DNA of 64,000 nt from Mesorhizobium jarvisii (GTDB lineage Bacteria > Pseudomonadota > Alphaproteobacteria > Rhizobiales > Rhizobiaceae), in assembly GCF_003601985.1 (NCBI RefSeq), contig NZ_QZXA01000011.1, positions 62,001 through 126,000 of the forward strand, written 5' to 3'. Shown here in pieces: positions 18,301 through 27,376 of this stretch. The position numbers and the translations under genes are program-made. The number at the start of each line of letters is the position of its first letter. Within the stretch, counting starts at the first letter, position 1. The notes beneath the pieces were generated by a model. That model saw only the letters and a list, made by a program, of their open reading frames with translations, had not been told where the DNA came from and did not search any database.

Positions 18301-19575
18301 ATGAAGTTCGTCTCCTACTGGCACGATACCGCCCCGGTCTTTTCCGGCGGGGCGCAAGGCCCGGTCGAGGGGCACTATGATGCCGCCATCATCGGGGGCG
18401 GCTTCACCGGCCTTGCCGCCGCGCACCAGCTGGCGAAGGCCGGTGCCAAGGTGGCCGTGCTGGAGGCGGAGCGTGTTGGCTGGGGCGCGTCCGGGCGCAA
18501 TGGCGGACACCTCAACAACGGCCTCGCCCACAGCTATCTCTCGGCCAAGGCGGAGCTCGGCAAGGAGCGGGCAATCGCGCTCTACCGGGCGCTCGACAGT
18601 TCCGTCGACACCATCGAGGCGCTGGTTGCCGAAGAGGGCATCGACTGCAATTTCCGCCGCGCCGGCAAGCTGAAGCTCGCCTCGAAGCCAAAGCATTTCG
18701 AAGCGATCGCCCGCAACTTCGAAGCCCTCCATGCCGAGGTGGACCCGGATACGGCGCTGCTGTCGGCGGCCGATCTGGAATCCGAGATCGGCTCGCCCTT
18801 CCATGGCGCGATGCTGTCGAAGAAGAGTGCCATGATGCATATGGGCCGCTATGTGGCGGGTCTCGCCACTTCTGCCACCCGCCATGGCGCCGTCATCCAT
18901 GAGAACACGGCGGTGGCCGATCGCAAGCAGGCCGGCAGCAGGCATGAGCTGACCACTTCGCGCGGCCGCATCAGCGCCGACAACGTGCTGGTGGCGACCG
19001 GCGCCTACACCACGCCTGACTTCAGCTATTTCCGCCGCAGGATCATTTCCGTCGGCAGCTTCATCATCGCCACGCGGCCGCTAAGCGACGCCGAGATCAC
19101 TGCCACCATGCCCGGCAACCGGACATGCGTGACCTCGATGAACATCGGTAACTACTTCCGGCTCTCGCCGGACAATCGTCTGATCTTCGGCGGCCGCGCA
19201 CGCTTTTCGGCGACATCGGATCAGCGCTCCGACGCAAGGAGCGGACAGATCTTGCGGGCGGGCCTCGCGGCGATCTTTCCGCAGCTTGCCAAGGTTGAGA
19301 TCGACTATTGCTGGGGCGGGCTGGTCGACATGACCAAGGACCGCTTTCCCCGCGCCGGTTACCATGACGGTGTCTGGTACGCGATGGGCTATTCCGGCCA
19401 CGGTGCGCAGCTTTCCACCCATCTCGGCATGATCCTGGCCGATGCCATGCTCGGCCGCGAGGACCGCAATCCGCTCAAGGGCCTCGAATGGCCATCCATT
19501 CCCGGCTATTCCGGCAAACCCTGGTTCCTGCCGATGGTAGGCCTCTACTACAAGGCGCTCGACCGGGTGAGGTAG
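18301..19575 (+). CDS. FAD-dependent amine oxidoreductase (gamma-glutamylputrescine oxidase/PuuB-like)
   Basis: A 424-residue DAO-family flavoprotein. It has IIGGGFTGLAAAHQLAKAG at about 30-48 and WGASGRNGGHLNNG, the variant found in PuuB/OrdL-type oxidases of gamma-glutamyl-amines. A C-terminal GYSGHGAQLSTHLG contacts the flavin. The ATG at 18301 follows the HAD gene closely. The enzyme would oxidise an amine to an aldehyde for the aldehyde dehydrogenases encoded convergently downstream. Its TAG stop lies inside a simple-repeat tract. Confidence 0.87.
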   Translation: MKFVSYWHDTAPVFSGGAQGPVEGHYDAAIIGGGFTGLAAAHQLAKAGAKVAVLEAERVGWGASGRNGGHLNNGLAHSYLSAKAELGKERAIALYRALDSSVDTIEALVAEEGIDCNFRRAGKLKLASKPKHFEAIARNFEALHAEVDPDTALLSAADLESEIGSPFHGAMLSKKSAMMHMGRYVAGLATSATRHGAVIHENTAVADRKQAGSRHELTTSRGRISADNVLVATGAYTTPDFSYFRRRIISVGSFIIATRPLSDAEITATMPGNRTCVTSMNIGNYFRLSPDNRLIFGGRARFSATSDQRSDARSGQILRAGLAAIFPQLAKVEIDYCWGGLVDMTKDRFPRAGYHDGVWYAMGYSGHGAQLSTHLGMILADAMLGREDRNPLKGLEWPSIPGYSGKPWFLPMVGLYYKALDRVR

Positions 19576-19672
19576 GGCAGTAGGGCAGTAGGGCAGGGCA
19601 GTAGGGTGCTGTCTTCCGTACTGCCGTATTGCCTTACTCCCTTACTCCCTTACTCCCTTACTGCCCTATTCC
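19572..19672. repeat. Short tandem repeats forming an imperfect inverted structure between convergent genes
   Basis: The left arm is repeats of the 8-mer TAGGGCAG/GGGCAGTA; the right arm is repeats of CTTACTCC, ending TACTGCCCTA, which is an exact complement of TAGGGCAGTA in the left arm. The loop is about 20 bases. The stop codons of both convergent genes fall inside the arms (19573-19575 and 19658-19660). It may act as a bidirectional terminator and may vary in copy number between strains. Confidence 0.7.
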
Positions 19673-21115
19673 CATGTGGAAGCTCTTCATCTCGAGATAT
19701 TCCTCGATGCCGGCCTGCGCGCCCTCGCGGCCGAGGCCGGACAGCTTGACGCCGCCGAAGGGGGCGACTTCGATTGAGACCGAACCGGTGTTCAAGCCCA
19801 CCATGCCGAACTCCAGCGCCTCGCCGACGCGCCAGGCGCGTTTCAAATTCTCGGTGTAGAAATAGGAGGCAAGTCCGTAGGGCGTGCCATTGGCCAGCGT
19901 GATCGCTTCCTCTTCCGTCTCGAACCGGAAGAGCGGCGCGACCGGACCGAACGTCTCTTCACCGGCAAGCTGCATGTCCTTTGTGGCGCCGCTCAGCACC
20001 AGCGGCGCGACATACTGAGGGCCCTCCGGCAGCACCGGTTTCTCGGTGATGATGGCAGCACCCTTGGCGAGCGCGTCCTCGACGTGGCGGTTGATCTTCT
20101 CGACCGCCGCCATGTTGATCATCGGCCCGATAGCGACGCCGGGCTGCGTGCCCGGTCCCACCGTCATGGCGTTGACGCGAGCCGAAAGCTTGGCGGCGAA
20201 GGTTTCGTAGACACCGGCCTGGACGAGGATGCGGTTGGCGCAGACGCAGGTCTGGCCACCATTGCGGAATTTTGACACCAGCGCGCCCTCGACGGCGAGG
20301 TCGAGATCGGCGTCGTCAAAGACGATGAAGGGCGCGTTGCCGCCGAGTTCGAGGCTGAGCCGCTTCACGCTGTCGGCCGCACCGCGCATCAGCAGCGAGC
20401 CGACGCGCGTCGAACCGGTAAAGGAGATTTTTCGGACGGTTTCGTTCGCCATGATCTCGTTGCCGATCTCCGTGGGCATGCCGGTGACGATGTTGATGAC
20501 GCCGGCGGGAATACCAGCCCGTTCGGCAAGCACGCCGAGCGCCAGCGCCGAATAGGGCGTGAACTCGGACGGCTTGATCACCACGGTGCAGCCGGCGGCC
20601 AATGCCGGCGCGACCTTGCGAGTGATCATCGCATTGGGGAAATTCCACGGCGTGATGATGCCGCAAACGCCCACCGGCTCCTTCAGCACGATGATGCGAC
20701 GGTCTTGCGTCGGCGAGGGGATGGTGTGGCCGTTGATGCGGCGCGCCTCCTCCGCGAACCATTTGACGAAGGAGGCGCCGTAACGGATCTCGCCTTTGGC
20801 CTCGTCCAGCGGCTTGCCTTGTTCCGTCGTCAGGATCAGCGCGAGATCGTCCAGATGCGCCAGCATCAGGCCGTGCCATGCCTCGAGGAGGCCAGCACGC
20901 TCGGCGTTGGTTTTCTTCTTCCAGTCGCCATAGGCGGAGGAGGCGGCGTCTGTGGCCGCGCGGGTCTCCGGGCCGGCCATGTCCGGTACGGTGCCGATGG
21001 CAACCTGCGTCGCCGGATCGATGACATTGACGGTCTTGCCGGAGCCGGCAGCGACCCATTCGCCGCCGATCAGGCCGGCTTCGCGGAAGAGATATTTGTC
21101 TTTCAGGTTTTTCAT
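19658..21115 (-). CDS. NAD(P)-dependent succinate-semialdehyde dehydrogenase-like aldehyde dehydrogenase
   Basis: A 485-residue ALDH of the GabD group. It has FTGSTRVGS (cofactor loop), LELGGNAPFIVFDDADLD with the general-base Glu, and the catalytic Cys in NGGQTCVCANR. It would oxidise succinate semialdehyde or a similar omega-semialdehyde to the diacid, feeding the TCA cycle. It is the last gene of a minus-strand operon running from about 26235. The C-terminal residues GIGQ are encoded by the repeat tract, which may explain small length differences from relatives. Confidence 0.92.
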   Translation of the reverse strand: MKNLKDKYLFREAGLIGGEWVAAGSGKTVNVIDPATQVAIGTVPDMAGPETRAATDAASSAYGDWKKKTNAERAGLLEAWHGLMLAHLDDLALILTTEQGKPLDEAKGEIRYGASFVKWFAEEARRINGHTIPSPTQDRRIIVLKEPVGVCGIITPWNFPNAMITRKVAPALAAGCTVVIKPSEFTPYSALALGVLAERAGIPAGVINIVTGMPTEIGNEIMANETVRKISFTGSTRVGSLLMRGAADSVKRLSLELGGNAPFIVFDDADLDLAVEGALVSKFRNGGQTCVCANRILVQAGVYETFAAKLSARVNAMTVGPGTQPGVAIGPMINMAAVEKINRHVEDALAKGAAIITEKPVLPEGPQYVAPLVLSGATKDMQLAGEETFGPVAPLFRFETEEEAITLANGTPYGLASYFYTENLKRAWRVGEALEFGMVGLNTGSVSIEVAPFGGVKLSGLGREGAQAGIEEYLEMKSFHMGIGQ

Positions 21116-21132
21116 CGAAAACGACCTTGCAA

Positions 21133-22182
21133 TCAGGTGAGCGCCGCGACGACCGCGGCGGTGATGGCTTCCGTGCGGTCCTTGCCGGCAACGGTGCCTA
21201 TGCCTCTGGCGGTTGCGGCTTCGACCGCCTTCATGACGCGGTCGGCCGCGGCCTTTTCGCCGAGATGATCGAGCATCATGGCGCCGGACCAGATGGTGGC
21301 GATCGGATTGGCGATGCCCAGATGCGCGATGTCGGGCGCCGAGCCATGCACCGGCTCGAACATGGACGGCGCCGAGCGGTCGGGATTGATGTTGGCGGAG
21401 GCGGCGTAACCGAGCCCGCCCTGGATCGCTGCGCCGATGTCGGTGAGGATGTCGCCAAACAGATTGGAGGCGACGACCACGTCGAGGCTCTCCGGCGCCA
21501 TGATCATGCGCGCGGCGAGCGCATCGACATGATAGCTGGTCACTTCGACGTCAGGGTAATCCGCAGCCAGCTTTCGCGCGATCTCGTCCCAGAACACCAT
21601 CGAGTATTTCTGCGCGTTGGACTTGGTGACGGAGGCCAGCTTGCCCCGCCGCGACCGCGCCTGTTCGAAGCCGAAGCGCAGGATGCGCTCGACACCGGCG
21701 CGGGTGAAGATCGAGGTCTCCACCGCAACCTCGTCCAGCGTGCCTTGATGCACGCGCCCGCCGGCGCCCGAATATTCGCCTTCGGTGTTCTCGCGGATGC
21801 ACAATATGTCGAAACCTTCCGCCCGCAGCGGCCCTGTCACGCCCGGCAGCAGCCGGTGCGGCCGGATGTTGGCGTACTGCACGAATGCCTTGCGGATCGG
21901 CAGCAGCAGGCCGTGCAGCGAAACGGAATCCGGCACCTCCGCCGGCCAGCCGACCGCGCCGAGAAGGATGGCGTCGAAGCCGCGCAAGGTCTCGATGCCG
22001 TCCTGCGGCATCATGCGGCCGGTCTCCTTGTAGAATTTGCAGGACCAGGGGAACTCGGTTTTGGTCAAGGCAAAGCCCGCGTGTTTGGTTGCGGTCTCCA
22101 GCACTGACCAGGCGGCGGCGGTCACATCGCGGCCAATGCCGTCACCGGGGATCAGGGCGATCGAATAGGACTTCATCGGCAT
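21133..22182 (-). CDS. Tartrate/isopropylmalate-type dehydrogenase (beta-decarboxylating)
   Basis: A 349-residue member of the isocitrate/isopropylmalate dehydrogenase family. It has LIPGDGIGRDV at the N-terminus, the IRENTEGEYSG substrate segment and MFEPVHGSAPDIAHLG at the C-terminus. The Glu in the second motif and the overall layout resemble tartrate dehydrogenase/decarboxylase and D-malate dehydrogenase rather than LeuB. It would oxidise a 2-hydroxy diacid with NAD. It sits between two aldehyde dehydrogenase genes with short gaps and is probably part of the same catabolic operon. Confidence 0.88.
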   Translation of the reverse strand: MPMKSYSIALIPGDGIGRDVTAAAWSVLETATKHAGFALTKTEFPWSCKFYKETGRMMPQDGIETLRGFDAILLGAVGWPAEVPDSVSLHGLLLPIRKAFVQYANIRPHRLLPGVTGPLRAEGFDILCIRENTEGEYSGAGGRVHQGTLDEVAVETSIFTRAGVERILRFGFEQARSRRGKLASVTKSNAQKYSMVFWDEIARKLAADYPDVEVTSYHVDALAARMIMAPESLDVVVASNLFGDILTDIGAAIQGGLGYAASANINPDRSAPSMFEPVHGSAPDIAHLGIANPIATIWSGAMMLDHLGEKAAADRVMKAVEAATARGIGTVAGKDRTEAITAAVVAALT

Positions 22183-22186
22183 CTCT

Positions 22187-23650
22187 CTAGAGGCTGATCA
22201 GGACGCTCTTGGTCCTGCGGTTGGCGAGATAGGCCTCGCGGCCGAGATCCTTGCCGATGCCGGAGCGCTTGTAGCCGCCGGTCGGCAGGATATGGTCGCG
22301 CGAGCGGCTGTAGCGGTTGACCCAGACGGTGCCCGCTTCGAGCTTGCGCGCGAAGCGGATGGTGCGGGACAGGTCTGAAGTGAACAGGCCGGAAGCCAGT
22401 CCGTAGGTCGGGTGGCTGGACAGCGCCAGCGCCTCCTCCTCGGTCTCGAAGGTCTGGACGGTCAAGACCGGGCCAAAGATTTCCTCGACGATCGCCGGAT
22501 TGGCCTGGTCTACATCTGCGATCAGCGTCGGCTCGTAGAAATAGCCTGGGCTGTCCATGACCCCGCCGCCGGTCAGGCATTGGCCGCCGGCTTCGACCGC
22601 GGCCCGCACGATGCCGTCGACACGCGCCCGCTGCCGCTCCGAGATTATGGGCGAATACTGCGTCGCCTCGTCCCAGGTCGGGCCGGGCCGTACCGCCTTC
22701 ATCTTCTCCAGGATCGCGGCCGTCAGCCTGTCGGCCACACTCTTCTCGACGATCAGGCGCGTACCGGCCACACAGGCCTGGCCGGCGTTGAAGGTGACGC
22801 TGCCGGCAATCGCGGTCGCCGCCTTGTCCAGATCGGCATCGGCAAAGACGATCTGCGGGCTCTTGCCGCCGAGTTCCAGCGTCATCGGCTTGACGCCGGT
22901 GCGGGCGACATTCTCCATGATGGCCGAGCCGGCGCGGGTCGAGCCGGTGAAGCTGACCTTGGCGATCTCGGGATGTCCGGTCAGTGCCGTGCCGGTCGTC
23001 GGACCGTCGCCCAGCACCACGTTTATGAGCCCCGCCGGCAAGCCTGCTCTGACGGCGAGTTGTGCCATGTAGACTGCCGAAAAGGGCGTCATTTCCGACG
23101 GCTTCAGCACGACCGCATTGCCCGCCGCCAGCGCCGGACCAAGCTTCCACCCGGCCATCGAGATCGGAAAATTCCAGGGCGTGATCGCGCCGACCACACC
23201 ATAGGGCTGGCTCATGATCATGCCGAGAGTGGTGTCGTCGGTCGGCACCAGCTCGCTGCCTTCCTTGTCGGCGAATTCGGCAAAGAAGCGAATCTGCTCG
23301 GCAGTCACGCCGATGTCGCCTGCGACGAGCTGGCCGACGGGCCGGGTCGAGCACAGCGCCTCGATTTTTGCCAGCGTTTCGGCTTCCGCCTCGATCAGGC
23401 CGGCCCAAGCCTGGAGTGCCCTGGTGCGCTCGCGCGGCCGGACGCCGCCCCAGTTGCTGGCCTTTAGCGCCGCCTTGGCGCTCGCCACCGCGCGGTCGAC
23501 CATATCAACGTCCGCCACCGGGCTGGCGGCGTATGCCTTGCCATCCGACGGTCGGCGCATCTCGAGCGCACCCTCGGTCGCGATGAGTTCTCCGCCGATG
23601 AAATGGCCGACGGGAAGGGAGACGGTATCCGGGTCGAAGCTCAGGCCCAT
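22187..23650 (-). CDS. Aldehyde dehydrogenase (betaine/gamma-glutamylaminobutyraldehyde type)
   Basis: A 487-residue ALDH with SFTGSTRAGS, LELGGKSPQIVFADADLD and the catalytic Cys in NAGQACVAGTR. Sequence style is close to PuuC/BetB-like enzymes that oxidise amino-aldehydes. It differs clearly from the second ALDH at 19658, so the operon holds two non-redundant aldehyde dehydrogenases. These would fit sequential steps after the amine oxidase and aminotransferase encoded on the other strand. Confidence 0.91.
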   Translation of the reverse strand: MGLSFDPDTVSLPVGHFIGGELIATEGALEMRRPSDGKAYAASPVADVDMVDRAVASAKAALKASNWGGVRPRERTRALQAWAGLIEAEAETLAKIEALCSTRPVGQLVAGDIGVTAEQIRFFAEFADKEGSELVPTDDTTLGMIMSQPYGVVGAITPWNFPISMAGWKLGPALAAGNAVVLKPSEMTPFSAVYMAQLAVRAGLPAGLINVVLGDGPTTGTALTGHPEIAKVSFTGSTRAGSAIMENVARTGVKPMTLELGGKSPQIVFADADLDKAATAIAGSVTFNAGQACVAGTRLIVEKSVADRLTAAILEKMKAVRPGPTWDEATQYSPIISERQRARVDGIVRAAVEAGGQCLTGGGVMDSPGYFYEPTLIADVDQANPAIVEEIFGPVLTVQTFETEEEALALSSHPTYGLASGLFTSDLSRTIRFARKLEAGTVWVNRYSRSRDHILPTGGYKRSGIGKDLGREAYLANRRTKSVLISL

Positions 23651-23799
23651 GGGCGCCTACTTTCAGCTATTCTGGACGACCCTAGCGCGGGCAGGAGCGC
23701 AGCATGCGCCGTTCGGCGATCGGTCGCGGATGATTGTTGCGTGCTGGCAATGAGGGACGGCAAAATCTGTTGCGGAGGCCAGCGCCTCAGGCGGAGCCG

Positions 23800-24153
23800 T
23801 TACCCTACTGTGACGTAGATTTTGCGCACCGTTTCGATGGTCTTCCAGACACCGGTGAAGCCAGGCTTCATCACGAAGCTGTCGCCGGTGCGGTAAGTCA
23901 CCGCCTCGCCGCCATCGGGCGTGATCTCAATCACGCCGGTGAGGATATGGCAAAACTCGAAGGTCTCCCCCTTGATCGAGCGCGTCTCGCCGGGCGTCGC
24001 TTCCCAGACACCGGTATGGACGAGATCGCCCTTGGCCGTGTCCTGCGCCCAGGTCTTGAAGGCGGGGTTGCCGGCAATCAGCCGTTCGGGCAGCGCCTGG
24101 GATTCACGCGGCGGGAAGGCGGGGCTGGTGTCGACGGTCTTGAGCAGGGACAA
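23800..24153 (-). CDS. Cupin_3-family protein
   Basis: A single cupin barrel of about 117 residues with TGVWEATPGETRS, FEFCHILTGVIEITPDGG and a C-terminal GDSFVMKPGFTGVWKT. The first ATG-type start of the open frame lies inside the upstream dehydrogenase gene. A TTG at 24151-24153 preceded by GAAAGG gives the normal family length and is preferred. Proteins like this are common next to polyamine and amino-acid catabolic genes, but their function is undefined. It is probably cotranscribed with the reductase 22 bp upstream. Confidence 0.75.
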   Translation of the reverse strand: MSLLKTVDTSPAFPPRESQALPERLIAGNPAFKTWAQDTAKGDLVHTGVWEATPGETRSIKGETFEFCHILTGVIEITPDGGEAVTYRTGDSFVMKPGFTGVWKTIETVRKIYVTVG

Positions 24154-24175
24154 GGGATGGCCTTTCAGGTTGGAT

Positions 24176-25099
24176 TCAATAGCCGCGCGACCGGTCGACG
24201 AGCCCGATGGGGTCGAGGCCGGCGCGGTGGCGTCGGATGTTTTCGATGACGGCCCGCGCGGCTGTCGCGGGCTGGGTGACGCTGGCGACATGCGGGGTCA
24301 GGATGATCTTCGGATGCCGCCAGAAGGGATGGCCCACAGGCAGCGGTTCGGGATCCGTGACGTCAATCATCGCCGCCGAAAGGTGGCCGTGGTCGAGCGC
24401 GGCGACAAGCGCCTCGTGGTCGAGCTGTGGTCCCCGGCCCGTGTGAACGAGCGCCGCGCCCTTGCGCAGTTTCGCGAACAGGTCGGCATCGAGGAAACCA
24501 CGCGTATCCCTGGTCAGCGGAAGCAGGCAAACGAGTATGTCGCTGGCCGCGAGCATCTCCTTCAGTCCAAGCTCGCCATGATGACAGGAGACGCCCTCGA
24601 TCTGCCGTGGCGAGCGGCTCCAGCCGGCGAGCGGAAAGCCGAAGGGTTTCAGGCGATCGAGGACGGCCTGCCCGAGTTGCCCGAGGCCGAGCACGCCGAT
24701 CCGGCGCGACCCGGCTTGGAGTTGCGTGATGTCGCGCCATTGGCCGGCGCGCTGCTGCGCGAGATAGGCCGGCAGGTTGCGGTGCAGGGCGAGCACGGCA
24801 AGCGTCACATACTCCTGCATCATGCGCACGATGCCTGCCTCGATCGTCCGCACGATCTTCACCTGTTCCGGTACGGTATCGAGGTGGAACTGGTCCGCGC
24901 CGGCGCCAATGGAAAACAGGATCTCCAGGTTCCTGTAGCGCGCGAGGTCTTCTGGTGCAGTCCAGGCAATGAGATAACGCACCGCGTCGGGATCGACCGT
25001 TGCGGCATCCATCGTGAAGGGTACGTCCGGCAGTTCTTTGGCGAAGGCTTCGGCGAAGATCGCCCCGCGCCGCGCGTCGGAATTGAACAGGAATGTCAT
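24176..25099 (-). CDS. D-2-hydroxyacid dehydrogenase (glyoxylate/hydroxypyruvate reductase A-like)
   Basis: A 307-residue NAD(P)-dependent D-hydroxyacid dehydrogenase of the GhrA group. It has a Rossmann motif GVLGLGQLGQAVLDRL at about 140-155 followed by the NADP-preferring GWSRSP, VHTGRGPQLD, and the catalytic His in ILTPHVAS. It would reduce a 2-keto acid such as glyoxylate or hydroxypyruvate. The ATG at 25099 is chosen over one five codons upstream because the family starts directly with the first beta strand. It follows the ArgE-like gene by 11 bp on the same strand. Confidence 0.88.
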   Translation of the reverse strand: MTFLFNSDARRGAIFAEAFAKELPDVPFTMDAATVDPDAVRYLIAWTAPEDLARYRNLEILFSIGAGADQFHLDTVPEQVKIVRTIEAGIVRMMQEYVTLAVLALHRNLPAYLAQQRAGQWRDITQLQAGSRRIGVLGLGQLGQAVLDRLKPFGFPLAGWSRSPRQIEGVSCHHGELGLKEMLAASDILVCLLPLTRDTRGFLDADLFAKLRKGAALVHTGRGPQLDHEALVAALDHGHLSAAMIDVTDPEPLPVGHPFWRHPKIILTPHVASVTQPATAARAVIENIRRHRAGLDPIGLVDRSRGY

Positions 25100-25110
25100 T
25101 CCGGTTCCCT

Positions 25111-26235
25111 TCAAGCCGCGCAGCGGGCGCCCAGCGCCTCGGTCAACCGCTGGCAGGCGGCGAGTTCACTCGCGAGAATGTATTCGTCAGGCTTGTGGGC
25201 GCGATCGATGTCGCCTGGTCCGCAGATGATCGCATCGAACCCGGCGTCCTGGTAAAGTCCGGCCTCTGTGCCGTAGCTGACGGCGGCAAGCGGCACCTCG
25301 CCTGTCAACTCGCGCAGAAGTGCCGCCAGTGCCGCGTCTTGTGGGAGCGACAGCGCCGGATAGGCGCTCATCGGTTTCCACTCGACCCGAAAGCCTTGGG
25401 CCGCAAGCGCCTCTGCCCGTGCCTTGACGGGCGCGAGCAGGCTGGCAGGGTCGACGCCGGGTACGGCGCGCGCCTCAAGGTCCAGCGTGCAGGTGTCGGG
25501 AATGATGTTGACCTGATGTCCACCCGCCACCACGCCGGCCTGCAGCGAGGAGTAGGGCGGCTCGAAATCAGGGTCGAACGGACCGTTCGTCAGCCGCTCC
25601 GCTTCGCTCACGGCCGCACTTAGCGCGCCGGCCATGGCGTGGATGGCGTTGAGGCCGAGATCGGGCCGCGACGAATGGCCGGAGCGCCCATTGATCATCA
25701 AGCGGGCGGCTGCCTTGCCCTTGTGGCCGCGCACGGCGCGCAAGCCGCTCGGCTCGCCGACGATCACGCCGAGCGGCTTGGCGCAGAGTTCGGGAAGGCG
25801 GGCGATCAAATGCGGCACGCCGCGGCATCCCACCTCCTCGTCATAGGAGAAGGCGAATTGGATCGGCCTGGCAAGGCGCAGTCTCGCCAGCGTGGGCACG
25901 GCGGCGAGCACTGCGGCCAGAAACCCCTTCATGTCCGTGGTGCCGCGTCCGTAGAGCCGTTCGCCCTCCTTGCGCAGCGCGAAAGGGCTCGAACTCCATT
26001 GCGGCTCGCTAGCGGGAACGACATCCATATGGCCGGACAGGATATAGCCCGGGACATCACAGGGGCCGATCGTCGCGAAAAGATTGGAACGATCGCCTTC
26101 CGGCCCTGGAAGCAGCGTGACCTGCGTCGCGTGTTTTGCGAGATAGGCTTCGATCCAGCCAGCGATGTCGCCGTTCGGTTTGCCGGCGACCGATGGAAAG
26201 GCGACGAGACGGTCGAGGATGTCGAAGACGTCCAT
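25111..26235 (-). CDS. M20-family deacylase (acetylornithine deacetylase/ArgE-like)
   Basis: A 374-residue zinc peptidase-family enzyme. Metal ligands are visible in SGHMDVVP (His, Asp), GRGTTDMKGFLA and YDEEVGCRG. A dimerisation domain follows around INGRSGHSSRPDLGLNA. It would remove an acyl group from an N-acyl amino acid or amine. The ATG at 26235 has GGGCAGGA upstream; the much longer open frame to 26814 is antisense to the divergent GNAT gene and is rejected. Its place beside acetyltransferases suggests an N-acetylated intermediate. Confidence 0.88.
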   Translation of the reverse strand: MDVFDILDRLVAFPSVAGKPNGDIAGWIEAYLAKHATQVTLLPGPEGDRSNLFATIGPCDVPGYILSGHMDVVPASEPQWSSSPFALRKEGERLYGRGTTDMKGFLAAVLAAVPTLARLRLARPIQFAFSYDEEVGCRGVPHLIARLPELCAKPLGVIVGEPSGLRAVRGHKGKAAARLMINGRSGHSSRPDLGLNAIHAMAGALSAAVSEAERLTNGPFDPDFEPPYSSLQAGVVAGGHQVNIIPDTCTLDLEARAVPGVDPASLLAPVKARAEALAAQGFRVEWKPMSAYPALSLPQDAALAALLRELTGEVPLAAVSYGTEAGLYQDAGFDAIICGPGDIDRAHKPDEYILASELAACQRLTEALGARCAA

Positions 26236-26473
26236 TCCTGCCCTCAAAACGTTCGGGTTCGCCGGGATCAGTGCCGTCGACCATATGCTGCTAGATTTCC
26301 GGAGAGAGTGTGTGCATTCTTGCGCTATTGCGTGCCGAAAGCTGAAATGTTTCAGTTGAATCTTGCGTTGCTGCACGGCTTTCGAGCTAATCGTACCGGT
26401 CCGCTCGTTTAGCGTTGGCGGGCAGAGGGTGGCCATCGGTGTGCGGCGCTCAGGACGACAATCTTTTAGGGGC

Positions 26474-27376
26474 ATGGACTTGAAGCCGTCGGGAAGCTTG
26501 AAGATCGACACTTTCTCGATGCGGATCGGCGACATCGAAGGCGTCGAACTGGACCGCTTGCACGCGCACTCGCTCGCTGTGGGATGGCCGCATCGCGCCG
26601 AGGACTGGCAATTTCTGCGTGAATCGGGAGAGGGGGTCGTGGCCCTCGACGAGATCGGCAGGGTTCTAGGTTCGGCTATGTGGTTCGCGCATGGTGACGA
26701 TTTCGCCACCGTGGGGATGGTCATCACATCGCCGCGACTCCAAACGCTGGGAGCGGGGCAATGGCTGATGAAGCGGGTCTTCGACAAGGTGGTCGGTCGC
26801 GATCTGCGCCTCAATGCAACGCGCGCGGCAAAGCGGCTCTATCTCTCGCTCGACTTCCAGCCGGAGAAGACCGTTTATCAATGCCAGGGCATCGCCCGGA
26901 TGCAGACGATGGCTGGGCCGGCAAATGCGCGAGGCGATGTCCGGACTTTGGACGCAAGGGATATTCCCGCGGCAATCGCGCTCGACGCGGCAGGATTTGG
27001 CGTGAGGCGGGCGGCGCTCATTGAAAAGCTTTTCGCGCATTCGGTCGGCTATGGTCTTTTCAAGGGTGACAAGCTGAACGCGTTCGCGCTTTGTCGGCCG
27101 TTCGGGCGGGGCCATGTCGTGGGACCGGTCGTGGCGGAAAGCGACGCCGACGCCGTGGCGATCGTCCGGCCGCACGTGGCCGACCATTCGGGGTCTTTCC
27201 TGCGGATCGACACCCACATGGACACTGGCGAGTTCGCCGACTTTCTGTCGCACAGCGGAATGCCGGTTTTCGACACGGTGCTCACTATGTCCATGGGCAA
27301 ACGCCTCAACGATTTTGCCATCGGCGACGCCGTTGCACCGGTGACCTATGCACTCGCCAGTCAAACTCTCGGGTAG
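26474..27376 (+). CDS. Two-domain GNAT acetyltransferase, second copy
   Basis: A 300-residue paralogue of the protein at 16466, with the same order: an N-terminal GNAT domain (GVELDRLHAHSLAVGWPHR, then TSPRLQTLGAGQWLM as the acetyl-CoA loop) and a C-terminal YitH/HolE-like domain ending in ALASQTLG. The acetyl-CoA loop is less canonical (LGAG instead of GKGLG). The ATG at 26474 is supported by a GGGG element and by family length. It is divergent from the ArgE-like operon. Confidence 0.8.
   Translation: MDLKPSGSLKIDTFSMRIGDIEGVELDRLHAHSLAVGWPHRAEDWQFLRESGEGVVALDEIGRVLGSAMWFAHGDDFATVGMVITSPRLQTLGAGQWLMKRVFDKVVGRDLRLNATRAAKRLYLSLDFQPEKTVYQCQGIARMQTMAGPANARGDVRTLDARDIPAAIALDAAGFGVRRAALIEKLFAHSVGYGLFKGDKLNAFALCRPFGRGHVVGPVVAESDADAVAIVRPHVADHSGSFLRIDTHMDTGEFADFLSHSGMPVFDTVLTMSMGKRLNDFAIGDAVAPVTYALASQTLG

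Noticed and set aside
22173..23408. 411-codon frame on the same strand as the aldehyde dehydrogenase at 22187
   Set aside because: It is the same gene read in a shifted frame; Arg/Gly-rich and without motifs.
26236..26814. N-terminal extension of the ArgE-like protein
   Set aside because: It is antisense to the divergent acetyltransferase gene and precedes a well-placed ATG with a ribosome site.
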